Source: Asticcacaulis benevestitus DSM 16100 = ATCC BAA-896 (lineage in GTDB: Bacteria; Pseudomonadota; Alphaproteobacteria; Caulobacterales; Caulobacteraceae). From it: a stretch of DNA of 64,000 nucleotides. The notes under the pieces are model-generated. The model worked only from the letters and a program-made list of their open reading frames with translations, searched no databases and was not told where the DNA came from. Below are positions 1 through 8,193 of the stretch, piece after piece. Made by a program: the position numbers and the translations under genes. The DNA lies in NCBI RefSeq assembly GCF_000376105.1, contig NZ_AQWM01000016.1:21222-85221 (forward strand), given 5' to 3'. Each line of letters starts with the position of its first letter. Position 1 is the first letter of the stretch.

Positions 1-1395
1 ATTAGGCAGGCTGATCAAAACACCATGTGCAGAGCCATTATCAAAGTCGACACCAATTGTATTCAGCCCGGTCACAGCCAGCTGCTGAGAGAGGTTGTTC
101 GACGTCATGTTGGTCCAGTTGTACTGGACGCTACCATTAATTTGCAACTTGTCTTTGTGGTAGTGGGTCTCGAAATTGGTCGAATAGGTATCCATTTTGC
201 GCGCCCAATATGACGACCACATGCTGAACGGAACACCGTTGGGATTATTGATTGTCATGGACTTGATCGTGACCCCATCAGCCTGTGTCACGACGTCATC
301 AAACCTCTGAGCGGAACTGCCTTCCCCGGTAATGACGGACATATAATCGTTTTCGCCGCCCTCCTTGCTGCCAAACCAACTACCTTCAACAACAAAGTCC
401 AGATTGTCATTTACGCGCCATTGGTAAGCAAGATTAGCCGTGGGACGTTCGTTCGTACCGTCTTGAAGACCATTCCACACGCGATAGGCTGTGACATAAG
501 CCGGCGTTAATGTGCCGCCGAGGATCGGATTATATTTCCAACCTGGTTGACCATTGATGGTCGCATTGCCGTAAAAATTACGAACAGTTTCAGTCACCAA
601 ATGCTGCTCTTCGTAATTATTCTTCGAATAGCCAAAATTGGCCAGGAAGCCCATTTCACCGATCGGCGTATCAAAGCGGTTTGCCACCAGAAGACTCGCG
701 GTCGGGCTTTCGGTATCACCAATACTGTTATAGGAGTTGCGATAGGCGCCAGCGATGGTCCAGCCTTTTTTAAGGTCCAGCGGACGGCGGAGTTCGACGT
801 TCACCACCCCACCGATACCGCCCTCGATCTGGTCAGCCGTGCGGGTCTTGTAAACGGTTACCGACTTGATCAACGCCGCAGGCACATCGCTCAGGGTCGG
901 CCCCTGATCCTGACATTCACCAAAATTGATAGCCGTCGTACAGATGGCGCCATTTTCGGCATTGTGGTTCATCGAACGCATATTGCCGCCGCCAGCGGCG
1001 TTACCGTTGACCGTCGTGCCAACTTCCTGGATACCGCGAATGGCCATATCGGCGCCTTCGCCGTGTTTGCGGGTGATCTGCACGCCGGTGACGTGCGCCA
1101 GGGCTTCGGTGACATTGTTGTCCGGCAGCTTGCCGGCGTCTTCCGCGGAGACCGAATCTGAAATCTGCTTGGACCTGCGCTTCTTGTCGGCCGAGTCCTT
1201 CATTGACCCGCGCACGCCGCGGACAATAACGACGACATCGCTAGAGGCTTCGGCCTTGGCAGTGGCGGCTTTTTCAGCAGCGGTGGTTGCCGGCTCGGCC
1301 GTCGTTTCTTGGGCAAGGGCTGGCGCGCACATCATAGCGGCGGCCAAGCCGGTAGCGGCCAGCAGGGCAGTCTTATTTTTAGGTGCCTTAAACAT
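1..1395 (-). CDS. TonB-dependent receptor, N-terminal part (cut by window edge)
   Basis: The minus strand is open from an ATG at 1395 to the first base, giving 465 codons without a stop, so the C-terminal part of the barrel lies outside the window. The protein starts with a signal peptide (lysine-rich start, alanine-rich core, APALAQ cleavage region). An Ala/Glu-rich linker follows, then a plug domain with VRGVRGSMKDSADKK, SAEDAGKLPDNNVTEAL and TADQIEGGIGGVVNV. That order is typical of the Xanthomonas/Caulobacter TonB receptor family (TIGR01782 type). Later aromatic, strand-like stretches belong to the barrel. A GGGGAC Shine-Dalgarno-like run precedes the start. It is divergent from a secreted arabinofuranosidase, so import of plant-derived oligosaccharides is a reasonable inference. 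The actual substrate cannot be read from the sequence. Confidence 0.93.
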   Translation of the reverse strand, partial: MFKAPKNKTALLAATGLAAAMMCAPALAQETTAEPATTAAEKAATAKAEASSDVVVIVRGVRGSMKDSADKKRRSKQISDSVSAEDAGKLPDNNVTEALAHVTGVQITRKHGEGADMAIRGIQEVGTTVNGNAAGGGNMRSMNHNAENGAICTTAINFGECQDQGPTLSDVPAALIKSVTVYKTRTADQIEGGIGGVVNVELRRPLDLKKGWTIAGAYRNSYNSIGDTESPTASLLVANRFDTPIGEMGFLANFGYSKNNYEEQHLVTETVRNFYGNATINGQPGWKYNPILGGTLTPAYVTAYRVWNGLQDGTNERPTANLAYQWRVNDNLDFVVEGSWFGSKEGGENDYMSVITGEGSSAQRFDDVVTQADGVTIKSMTINNPNGVPFSMWSSYWARKMDTYSTNFETHYHKDKLQINGSVQYNWTNMTSNNLSQQLAVTGLNTIGVDFDNGSAHGVLISLPN

Positions 1396-1799
1396 ACTAT
1401 AGTCCCCATTTCAAAAACATGATGCGCCACTCAGGCCATGAAATTTCAGGGTCGTCAAAATATTTTATACGATATACGTCTGTTTCATGGCATTTTTAAT
1501 AACAAGACAAATGGGAGTGGCCGATTTGCAACATTTGTTTCACGTGTGCAATGAAGTTTTGTCCGACCAATTAGATTGCGCCCTGAAAGAACATAACGTT
1601 ATATATCAAGGCACTGGTACAGAATGAATCTGAAAGGCAATGAAATGGCACAAAAAATAGTACTTTTTGTCGCGGCAATGTCCTCCCAAACCGCTAGAAG
1701 AGGGTGGCTATCCCGATCGGCTCGAAACCGCTTCAGGACACCTTTGACTTGCCCGTCTGTACTATTGTATTCAAATTGTCCGACAAACAGGAGCGTACC
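1396..1799. promoter_or_regulatory. Divergent intergenic region between TonB receptor and GH127 genes
   Basis: This gap of about 400 bases holds no convincing gene and must contain both divergent promoters. It is AT-rich near 1455-1510. A short imperfect palindrome (TATACGATATA) lies near 1470-1480 on the receptor side. A TTGCA...TGCAA spaced inverted pair lies near 1527-1552. Either could bind a regulator, but no specific operator is recognised. The last bases carry CAGGAGCG just before the ATG at 1800. Confidence 0.4.
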
Positions 1800-4172
1800 A
1801 TGGCCACTTTGACCGGCAATCGGCGACAGATTTTAACCGCATCGGCGGCTTTGACAGGTTTTAGCCTCATTTCCACCCGTTCCGCTCTGGCCGCGGACCT
1901 GCCGCGAAAAGCGACCGCCCTGCCCCTTTCCGACGTTCGTTTGCTACCGTCCGATTTCAAGACCGCTCTTGATGTCAACCACGCTTACCTGGTGACCCTG
2001 GAGCCCGACCGCTTCTTACATAATTTCCGCAAGGGTGCAGGCCTTAAGCCCAAGGGTGAATCCTACGGCGGCTGGGAAAAGGACACCATCGCCGGCCACA
2101 GCCTCGGCCATTATATGTCGGCCATATCCCTGATGTACGCCCAGACCGGCGATCCGGTGCTCAAAGCACGCGCGTCTTATGTCATTGACGAACTGGCCCT
2201 GATCCAGGGCGCGCAGGGCGATGGCTACACCGCCGGCTTCCAACGCCGTCGCAAGGATGGCACGGTGGTCGACGGCAAGGAGATCTTTCCGGAAATTATG
2301 GCGGGCGATATCCGATCGGCCGGCTTCGATCTTAACGGCTGCTGGGTGCCTCTCTATAACTGGCACAAGCTCTATGGCGGCCTGTTCGACGGCCAGACCT
2401 TCTGCGGTCTCGACAAGGCGATTCCGGTCGCCGTGGCACTCAGCGTCTATATCGACAAGGTGTTCGGTTCTCTATCAGACGCCCAGGTGCAGGAGGTGCT
2501 CAACTGCGAGCACGGCGGCATCAACGATTCGTTCGCCGAGCTTTATGCCCGCACCAAGGATCCGCGCTGGCTGGCCTTGGCCGAACGCCTATATCATCAC
2601 AAGGTACTCGATCCCATGGTGGCGCGTGAGGACAAACTCGCCAATATCCACGCCAACACCAACATCCCAAAGGTGCTGGGTCTGGCGCGCCTCTACGAGG
2701 TGACCGGCAAACCTGATTACCGGACGGCGACCGAGTTCTTTTATGAGCGCGTCACCAAGCACCATAGCTTCGTCATCGGCGGCAACGGTGACCGCGAGTA
2801 TTTCTTCGAGCCTGACGCCATCTCGAAGCATATCACCGAAGCGACGTGTGAACACTGCGCCACCTACAACATGATGAAGATGTCGCGTCAGCTCTATAGC
2901 TGGTCACCGGACGCGAGCTATTTCGACTATTTCGAGCGCGCCCACCTCAATCACGTCCTGGCCCAGCAAAACCCGAAGACCGGCATGTTCAGCTATATGA
3001 CGCCTCTGTTCACGGGTGCTGCGCGCGGCTTCTCCGATCCGGTCGATAACTGGACCTGCTGCCACGGCACCGGTATGGAGAGCCACGCCAAGCACGCCGA
3101 GTCGATCTACTGGCAGGGTGACGACACGCTCTTCGTCAATCTCTATATTCCCTCGACCGCCAAGTGGGCAAAAAAGGGCGTCAGCCTTCGGCTTGATACC
3201 GCCTATCCCTATGAGGGCGATGCGAAACTGAGCCTGACCGCTATGCGGCGGCCGACACGGTTCAAACTGGCCCTGCGTGTGCCCGGCTGGGCGAAAAGCG
3301 TTGCGCTTACGCTGAATGGCAAGCCGGTCGAGGCCTCGCGCGACCGCGGCTATCTGATCATCGATCGCGTCTGGCAGGCCGGCGACAAACTCGCTCTCTC
3401 CCTGCCGCTGGACCTGAATATCGAGCCCACCAACGACAATCCCGGCGTCGTCGCTATCCTGCGCGGCCCGCTGGTTTTGGCCGCCGATCTCGGCTCGGTC
3501 GATGACGATTACAAGGCCACGGATCCGGCGCTAGTCGGCAATGATTTGCTGGCCGGCTTCGCGCCGGTCGCTATCGAAAAAGCGCGGTTCAAGACCGTGG
3601 GCATCGGCCGCCCTGGCGAGCTGACATTCGTCCCTTTCTACAGCCAGTATGAACGTCGCAGTGCCGTCTATTTCAAGGCGTTCAATGAGGCGGACTGGAA
3701 GATCGAGGAAGCCTCTTTCCTGACCGAACAAGCGCGTCAGCGCGACCTCGCCGCGCGCTCGGTTGATGTCATGCACCTTGGCGAAATGCAGGCCGAACGC
3801 GATCACAATCTCGAATCGGACGTCTCATGGCCCGGCACCTATCGCGGCCGCAACGGTCGTGACGCGCGCTCCGGCGGCTTCATGTCGTTCAAGATGAACG
3901 TAAAGCCAGGTCCGCTGGTGATGCAGGCGAGCTATTGGGGTGATGACCGTTGCGAATTCGACATCCTGATCGACGGTGAGACGCTGACGACGGTCTCGCA
4001 CAAGACGCCGGTCAAGCCCGGCGAATTCTTCGATGAGGCATATCCGGTGCCGGAAGCGCTGACACGGGGAAAAACCACGGTGACGGTCAAGTTCGTGCCG
4101 AAGGAGGGCCGCTCGACCGGCATGATCTTTGGCGTACTCCTGTTCACGGCCGCCCCATCGACCGCAGCCTAA
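1800..4172 (+). CDS. Secreted beta-L-arabinofuranosidase, GH127 (DUF1680) family
   Basis: GH127 enzymes remove beta-L-arabinofuranose from plant arabino-oligosaccharides such as those on hydroxyproline-rich proteins. The ATG at 1800 is chosen over an in-frame start 96 bases upstream because CAGGAG precedes it and the protein then begins with a secretion signal (NRRQILTASAALTGFSLIS, ending SALAAD) that resembles a Tat signal without the full twin-arginine motif. The 790-residue length fits the family. The catalytic zinc-thiolate site is visible: C350-E-H-C353 followed by ATYNMMK, and the Cys-Cys pair C420-C421 in NWTCCHGTGMESH. These match the Glu/Cys and CysCys positions of characterised GH127 enzymes. 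The N-terminal half forms the alpha/alpha barrel and the C-terminal third is beta-rich. It is divergent from a TonB receptor, as expected for a glycan-utilisation locus. Confidence 0.9.
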   Translation: MATLTGNRRQILTASAALTGFSLISTRSALAADLPRKATALPLSDVRLLPSDFKTALDVNHAYLVTLEPDRFLHNFRKGAGLKPKGESYGGWEKDTIAGHSLGHYMSAISLMYAQTGDPVLKARASYVIDELALIQGAQGDGYTAGFQRRRKDGTVVDGKEIFPEIMAGDIRSAGFDLNGCWVPLYNWHKLYGGLFDGQTFCGLDKAIPVAVALSVYIDKVFGSLSDAQVQEVLNCEHGGINDSFAELYARTKDPRWLALAERLYHHKVLDPMVAREDKLANIHANTNIPKVLGLARLYEVTGKPDYRTATEFFYERVTKHHSFVIGGNGDREYFFEPDAISKHITEATCEHCATYNMMKMSRQLYSWSPDASYFDYFERAHLNHVLAQQNPKTGMFSYMTPLFTGAARGFSDPVDNWTCCHGTGMESHAKHAESIYWQGDDTLFVNLYIPSTAKWAKKGVSLRLDTAYPYEGDAKLSLTAMRRPTRFKLALRVPGWAKSVALTLNGKPVEASRDRGYLIIDRVWQAGDKLALSLPLDLNIEPTNDNPGVVAILRGPLVLAADLGSVDDDYKATDPALVGNDLLAGFAPVAIEKARFKTVGIGRPGELTFVPFYSQYERRSAVYFKAFNEADWKIEEASFLTEQARQRDLAARSVDVMHLGEMQAERDHNLESDVSWPGTYRGRNGRDARSGGFMSFKMNVKPGPLVMQASYWGDDRCEFDILIDGETLTTVSHKTPVKPGEFFDEAYPVPEALTRGKTTVTVKFVPKEGRSTGMIFGVLLFTAAPSTAA

Positions 4173-4232
4173 GGCTTACGGCCGGATGGGGGCTCAAACC
4201 TGACTGACGTCGCCACCATCTTGGTCCATATC

Positions 4233-4250
4233 TGGCGGATCGGTCCGCCA
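4233..4250. repeat. Perfect 7-bp inverted repeat between convergent genes
   Basis: TGGCGGA and TCCGCCA flank a four-base loop (TCGG) between the converging GH127 and amidase genes. There is no T-run on either side, so it is not a classical intrinsic terminator, although a hairpin here could still help end either transcript. Confidence 0.4.
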
Positions 4251-4255
4251 AATCA

Positions 4256-4272
4256 TCGGGGGATCACACACC
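4256..4272 (+). repeat. Dispersed 17-bp motif, copy 1
   Basis: TCGGGGGATCACACACC is identical to copies at 6862-6878 and 8173-8189. All three lie in gaps between genes and point the same way. Here it sits between the convergent GH127 and amidase genes, close to the amidase stop codon. Confidence 0.7.
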
Positions 4273-4304
4273 GAAGGGCCTTTGAGCCGGTCTCGGAAAG
4301 CCTT

Positions 4305-5861
4305 TTATTTTGGGCTTTTCCGAGCCTGCTCATAGGCATAGCCCGCTTTTAGCAACAAGGACTCGCTCCATTTTGGACCGATGAAGCTGAGGCCGACCGG
4401 CAAGCCTTGCACCGCGCCCATCGGCACGCTCAGGTGCGGGTAGCCGGAGGTGGCCGGCAATTGTGTGGCGGAGGGACCGGTATACTGATCGCCATAGATG
4501 AGGTCCGACAGCCAGGCCGGGCCATAGGTTGGGGCGATCAAAACCTCGACCTCGTTTTCCTGCAACAGGCTGTCTATACGCAAGGACGATGCGGTTTTGG
4601 CGTGGGCGGCGGCCTTGAGATAATCGGGGTCCGCAAGGCCCTTGGTGGCTTCGGCTTGCTCAAAGAGCTCCTGCTGGAAATAGGGCATCTCCTGGGCGGC
4701 GTGGGCTTTGTTGAAGGCAATGACGTCTGCGAGCGAGCGCGTTTTGACGGATGGAGGCGTAGAGGCCAGATACGTATTAAGGTCGGCCTTCAGTTCGACC
4801 ATCATGACGGTCATTTCAGAGTCACCCAGCCCCTCCACCGAGCTGTCATGGATATCGACGAGCACCGCGCCCTGGCTTTTCAGCGTCTGCAAGGCGGTCT
4901 CAAAAACAGCGGCGGTCTTTGGGTCATTGCCGATCTGGTCGCGCAGCACGCCGATGCGGCGATTTTTCAGGCTGTAACCTATGAGCGCCGCTGCGTAATC
5001 TGTCTTGTGCGCATCGGCCAAGGCGGTCGCCTTGTCGGCCGGATCTGTTCCAGCCATCACGCCCAGCATGAGCGCCACGTCGCTTACGCTGCGGCCCATC
5101 GGTCCGGGTGTATCCTGGCTATGCGAGATCGGCACGACATGGGTACGCGACACCAGCCCGACTGTGGGCTTGAGGCCCACCAGGCCGTTCATCGATGCCG
5201 GACAGGTGACACTGCCATCGGTTTCGGTGCCCACCGCCAAAGGTGCCAGGCCCGCCGCTACAGCCGCGCCCGACCCCGACGACGAGCCACAGGCGGTGCG
5301 TGCCGGATCATGGGCATTGGCGACCAGTCCGCCCACCGCACTCCAGCCGCTGATGGCGTGGGACGAGCGGATATTGGCCCATTCCGACAGGTTGGTCTTG
5401 CCAAGAATAATGGCGCCGCCGGCGCGAAGATTGGCCACGACGGGTGCGTCACGGTGGGTGATGTTGTCCTTCAACGCCAGCGAACCCGCGGTCGTCGCCA
5501 CCTCGTCAAGCGTCTCGATATTGTCCTTGATCAGGAGGGGAATACCCATCAGGGGACCAAGCTTTTGGCCGCGTTTGCGCGCCCTATCGGACGCTTGGGC
5601 CTCCGCCAGAGCCGCGGGATTGACCGCGATGATTGAATGAAGTGCGCCGTCCTTCGCCTTGATCTGATCGAGCGCTGCCCTTGTCAGGTCTTCGGCGCTG
5701 TAATCCCCGGTCGTCAGGTGGGCTTCGATCGCGTTGACCGAAGTGCCGTTCGCCAGATCGGCCTTGGCCATCACATAACCGCTGGCGGCATGGCTGGCCG
5801 AGGGCAAGGCAACCAGCAGACACGCAGCCACAAAGCCGGGCAAATAGTGACGAACAGACAT
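4305..5861 (-). CDS. Secreted amidase (amidase signature family)
   Basis: This is a 518-residue amidase-signature enzyme, a family that hydrolyses amide bonds with a Ser-cisSer-Lys triad. The lysine is in GIPLLIKDN (about residue 112). The Gly/Ser-rich signature GSSSGSGAAVAAG carries the cis-serine, and the nucleophile lies in ETDGSVTCPAS. A signal peptide (cationic start, hydrophobic core, SASHAAS cleavage region) directs it to the periplasm. GAGGGG precedes the ATG at a suitable distance. The substrate is unknown; peptide amides, aryl amides and amino-sugar amides are all possible. It stands alone, convergent with the GH127 gene, and has no obvious link to the polysaccharide genes. Confidence 0.88.
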   Translation of the reverse strand: MSVRHYLPGFVAACLLVALPSASHAASGYVMAKADLANGTSVNAIEAHLTTGDYSAEDLTRAALDQIKAKDGALHSIIAVNPAALAEAQASDRARKRGQKLGPLMGIPLLIKDNIETLDEVATTAGSLALKDNITHRDAPVVANLRAGGAIILGKTNLSEWANIRSSHAISGWSAVGGLVANAHDPARTACGSSSGSGAAVAAGLAPLAVGTETDGSVTCPASMNGLVGLKPTVGLVSRTHVVPISHSQDTPGPMGRSVSDVALMLGVMAGTDPADKATALADAHKTDYAAALIGYSLKNRRIGVLRDQIGNDPKTAAVFETALQTLKSQGAVLVDIHDSSVEGLGDSEMTVMMVELKADLNTYLASTPPSVKTRSLADVIAFNKAHAAQEMPYFQQELFEQAEATKGLADPDYLKAAAHAKTASSLRIDSLLQENEVEVLIAPTYGPAWLSDLIYGDQYTGPSATQLPATSGYPHLSVPMGAVQGLPVGLSFIGPKWSESLLLKAGYAYEQARKSPK

Positions 5862-6074
5862 GATGATGGCCCCTCAAAAGCATGAAGGTAACGTCAGTTT
5901 CCTTATGGTGACAAGTGAAACAGTTGCGTCGCCTGCGAAGCGCGCTATGAAGGCCGCTGCACAAGAGCGTGTTCCGATCTGATTGCATCAGATCGGCGCT
6001 CTATTTGTTGCTTTTGCGCGCTTTTTGACCCGAGAGTGCGTCACACTTTTCGGAAAGCGCTATAGGAGTTTGCC

Positions 6075-6854
6075 ATGGACCTGAACCCGATCATGCTGGC
6101 GGCCGGTGCCGAGATCATGCGTATATACGCCACCGATTTCGCTGTCGTCACCAAGGCGGACGCCTCGCCGGTCACCGAAGCCGATCAAAGGGCCGAGGCC
6201 ATCATCCTTGAAGGCCTGAAGCATATCGCGCCGGGCATCCCGGTCATCGCCGAAGAAGAGGCCGCCGCCGGACGATTCCCGACCACGGCGGGCACCTTTT
6301 TTCTGGTCGATCCGCTCGATGGCACCAAGGAATTCGTCTCAAAAAATGGCGAATTCACCGTCAATATCGCCCTGATTGAAAACGGCAAGCCTGTGCTGGG
6401 CGCCGTCTTCGCCCCGGCCCTCAACAAGATCTATTGGGGTGGCGTCGGCAAGGGTGCCTTTATGGCCGAGGTCCAGGACGGACAGATCGGTGAAGCCCGC
6501 CCGATTCATGTCCGCACACCGGAATCAGGCCTGATCGCCGTTGGCAGTCGTTCGCATGGCGGCGCCGAGACGCAGGCCTATCTCGAAGCCTTCACCGTTG
6601 CCGATTTCGTTGCGGCGGGATCATCGCTGAAATTCTGCCTGATCGCAGAAGGCGTGGCCGACATCTATCCGCGCATGGGCCGCACCATGGAGTGGGATAC
6701 CGCGGCCGGTGACGCCGTTTTGCGCGCCGCGGGCGGACGGGTTGAGACGCTCGACGGTCAGGCGCTCAAATACGGTAAAAGATTCCAGGATAATGACGGA
6801 GATTATGCCAATCCGCACTTCGTCGCGTTCGGTCACGACAGCATCAGGACATAG
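6075..6854 (+). CDS. cysQ: 3'(2'),5'-bisphosphate nucleotidase CysQ
   Basis: CysQ removes the 3'-phosphate of PAP (and PAPS), recycling the by-product of sulfotransferase and PAPS-reductase reactions. This 259-residue protein has the inositol-monophosphatase fold signatures: a first metal site at EEEAAAGR, the metal-binding motif DPLDGTKEF, and the closing WDTAAGDAVLRAAGG. AGGAG lies just upstream of the ATG. The presence of cysD and cysNC 11 kb away and of a sulfotransferase gene in the window makes a PAP-recycling role plausible. Closely related inositol phosphatases are distinguished by the DPLDGTKEF context, which favours CysQ. Confidence 0.9.
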   Translation: MDLNPIMLAAGAEIMRIYATDFAVVTKADASPVTEADQRAEAIILEGLKHIAPGIPVIAEEEAAAGRFPTTAGTFFLVDPLDGTKEFVSKNGEFTVNIALIENGKPVLGAVFAPALNKIYWGGVGKGAFMAEVQDGQIGEARPIHVRTPESGLIAVGSRSHGGAETQAYLEAFTVADFVAAGSSLKFCLIAEGVADIYPRMGRTMEWDTAAGDAVLRAAGGRVETLDGQALKYGKRFQDNDGDYANPHFVAFGHDSIRT

Positions 6855-6861
6855 TTGGGCT

Positions 6862-6878
6862 TCGGGGGATCACACACC
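6862..6878 (+). repeat. Dispersed 17-bp motif, copy 2
   Basis: This copy of TCGGGGGATCACACACC lies 7 bases after the cysQ stop codon. It is flanked by GGGC on the left and GCCC on the right, so this copy could sit in the loop of a short stem. Confidence 0.7.
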
Positions 6879-7118
6879 GCGCCCATTTCAGGCGAAACAT
6901 AGGCCATGCTATCGTCTCAGAGCCCCCCAAAGCGCGCTGAGACGATACTCCACGGCCCTCTACCAGCCCCCCCGGACAGGCAGTACGAACCAAGTCGTGT
7001 GCACGGAAGCCGTGTAAAAACAAGGCTTTGCCGAACGAGCTGGTCCGACAGAGTAAACCCTAGCTGAAGACAATGCGCTTATCAACACCAAGTGGTATCT
7101 TTGTACGTTTTTTTTGAC

Positions 7119-7439
7119 CTAGACCTCAGCCCCACGCTCCGGAATGGCGTTGAGCAGGCTTTGCAGGTGGTCGAGATAGGCATAGAAGGCATCGCGACCT
7201 TCGACGGTCAGGTTAGCGATGGTGCGCGGCTTGCCGGACGCCATGGTCTTGTCGAGCCGGATATAGCCGGCGTCTTCAAGCTTTTTCAGGTGCTGTGACA
7301 GGTTGCCATCGCTGATACGAACCTCGCCGCGCAGGGTAACAAAATCGGCTTTGCCAACCGTCGACAGAAAAGCCAGAATGGCGAGCCGGGCGCGCCCATG
7401 GATCACTTCTTCCAGGCTGGCGTGGGCAAACAGGCTCAT
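7119..7439 (-). CDS. Winged-helix transcriptional regulator (HTH_34-like)
   Basis: This is a 106-residue single-domain regulator. ARLAILAFLSTVGKADFVTL and ISDGNLSQHLKKLEDAGYI form the helix-turn-helix and recognition helix. The wing follows at KPRTIANLTVEGRDAF, then a C-terminal helix (YLDHLQSLLNAI) that may dimerise. This matches small winged-helix regulators of the PF13601 type. Its ATG overlaps the stop of the preceding membrane-protein gene (ATGA), so the two are translationally coupled. Such pairs often have the regulator controlling its own operon. The start at 7439 is preferred because the longer upstream reading frame only shadows the membrane-protein gene. Confidence 0.85.
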   Translation of the reverse strand: MSLFAHASLEEVIHGRARLAILAFLSTVGKADFVTLRGEVRISDGNLSQHLKKLEDAGYIRLDKTMASGKPRTIANLTVEGRDAFYAYLDHLQSLLNAIPERGAEV

Positions 7440-8098
7440 AGTCGAAACTCCTTGGGTTGGGCGCGTTTTTCGGCCCGCATTAAAAGAAAACCGGGCACGA
7501 CCATGAAGAGGAGTGCGGCCGACGCCATCAGGACATAACGTTGCACCTCGCCATTCAGGACGAACATGGCGCAGGCCGTCAAGATCCATCCGGCGGCCAC
7601 GAAAAGCAACCACGGCTGTCGGCTTGAGGTGGCCATGACTGCCAGGACGAGGCTGAAAACGATGGCCACAAAGGCCATGGTGATGTGAGGCTCGGCGACG
7701 TGGGCCCATTCGCTGCCGACCAGAAAGACGAAGATGCCAATGCCGGCGAACGTCCACAGGGTCGACATGGCCTGGGTACGCCACGAGCGGAAGATATGAC
7801 GCTGTTTACCCCTACGGACAATCACGAGCGCGCCGCCATAGCCGAGAATAAAGGTGGCCAAATTCACCGGCAGATCATGCGGCAGGAAATGGGCCGAGAT
7901 AAGGGCTTTGAGGACGTGTGCCAGGCTGAGGACCAGGCCCCACCACGCCATGACGGAGCCGCCCGAAATGGCCAGGGTATCGCCGCGACTGACCAATTCG
8001 CGCAACTGGCGCAGTTCATCGCCGAGGTAGCCGACCTCCGCCATATCGAGGCGTGGCAGGATACCGTCATGTATGGGTGTTATGCGCTCATCAGCCAT
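7436..8098 (-). CDS. Multi-pass membrane protein coupled to a regulator
   Basis: A 220-residue protein with a soluble N-terminus (about 45 residues) and at least five hydrophobic segments, including the stretches around GSVMAWWGLVLSLAHVLKAL, LATFILGYGGALVIV, LWTFAGIGIFVFLVG, MAFVAIVFSLVLAVMA and the closely spaced segments after it. The C-terminus is short and basic (RAEKRAQPKEFRL). I do not recognise the family with confidence. Its stop overlaps the start of the winged-helix regulator, so the two form a coupled two-gene unit, and the membrane protein may be what the regulator serves. Confidence 0.75.
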   Translation of the reverse strand: MADERITPIHDGILPRLDMAEVGYLGDELRQLRELVSRGDTLAISGGSVMAWWGLVLSLAHVLKALISAHFLPHDLPVNLATFILGYGGALVIVRRGKQRHIFRSWRTQAMSTLWTFAGIGIFVFLVGSEWAHVAEPHITMAFVAIVFSLVLAVMATSSRQPWLLFVAAGWILTACAMFVLNGEVQRYVLMASAALLFMVVPGFLLMRAEKRAQPKEFRL

Positions 8099-8172
8099 AT
8101 CATCCTCCTTGTGCGGAGGGATCCTAAAGCTTTATGACGCCCGCGCCAATCCCCCAAAATGCGGCCTGGGCA

Positions 8173-8189
8173 TCGGGGGATCACACACC
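8173..8189 (+). repeat. Dispersed 17-bp motif, copy 3
   Basis: TCGGGGGATCACACACC lies 4 bases beyond the stop codon of manC, which is transcribed leftwards. The motif keeps the same orientation as copies 1 and 2 although the neighbouring gene runs the other way. Confidence 0.7.
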
Positions 8190-8193
8190 ACGG

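Noticed and set aside
547..1402. Two long plus-strand frames over the start of the window
   Set aside because: They are shadows of the minus-strand TonB receptor, whose frame has a signal peptide and plug motifs.
4407..5640. 409- and 211-codon plus-strand frames
   Set aside because: They run antisense to the amidase gene, which has clear catalytic motifs. Long antisense frames are common in GC-rich DNA.
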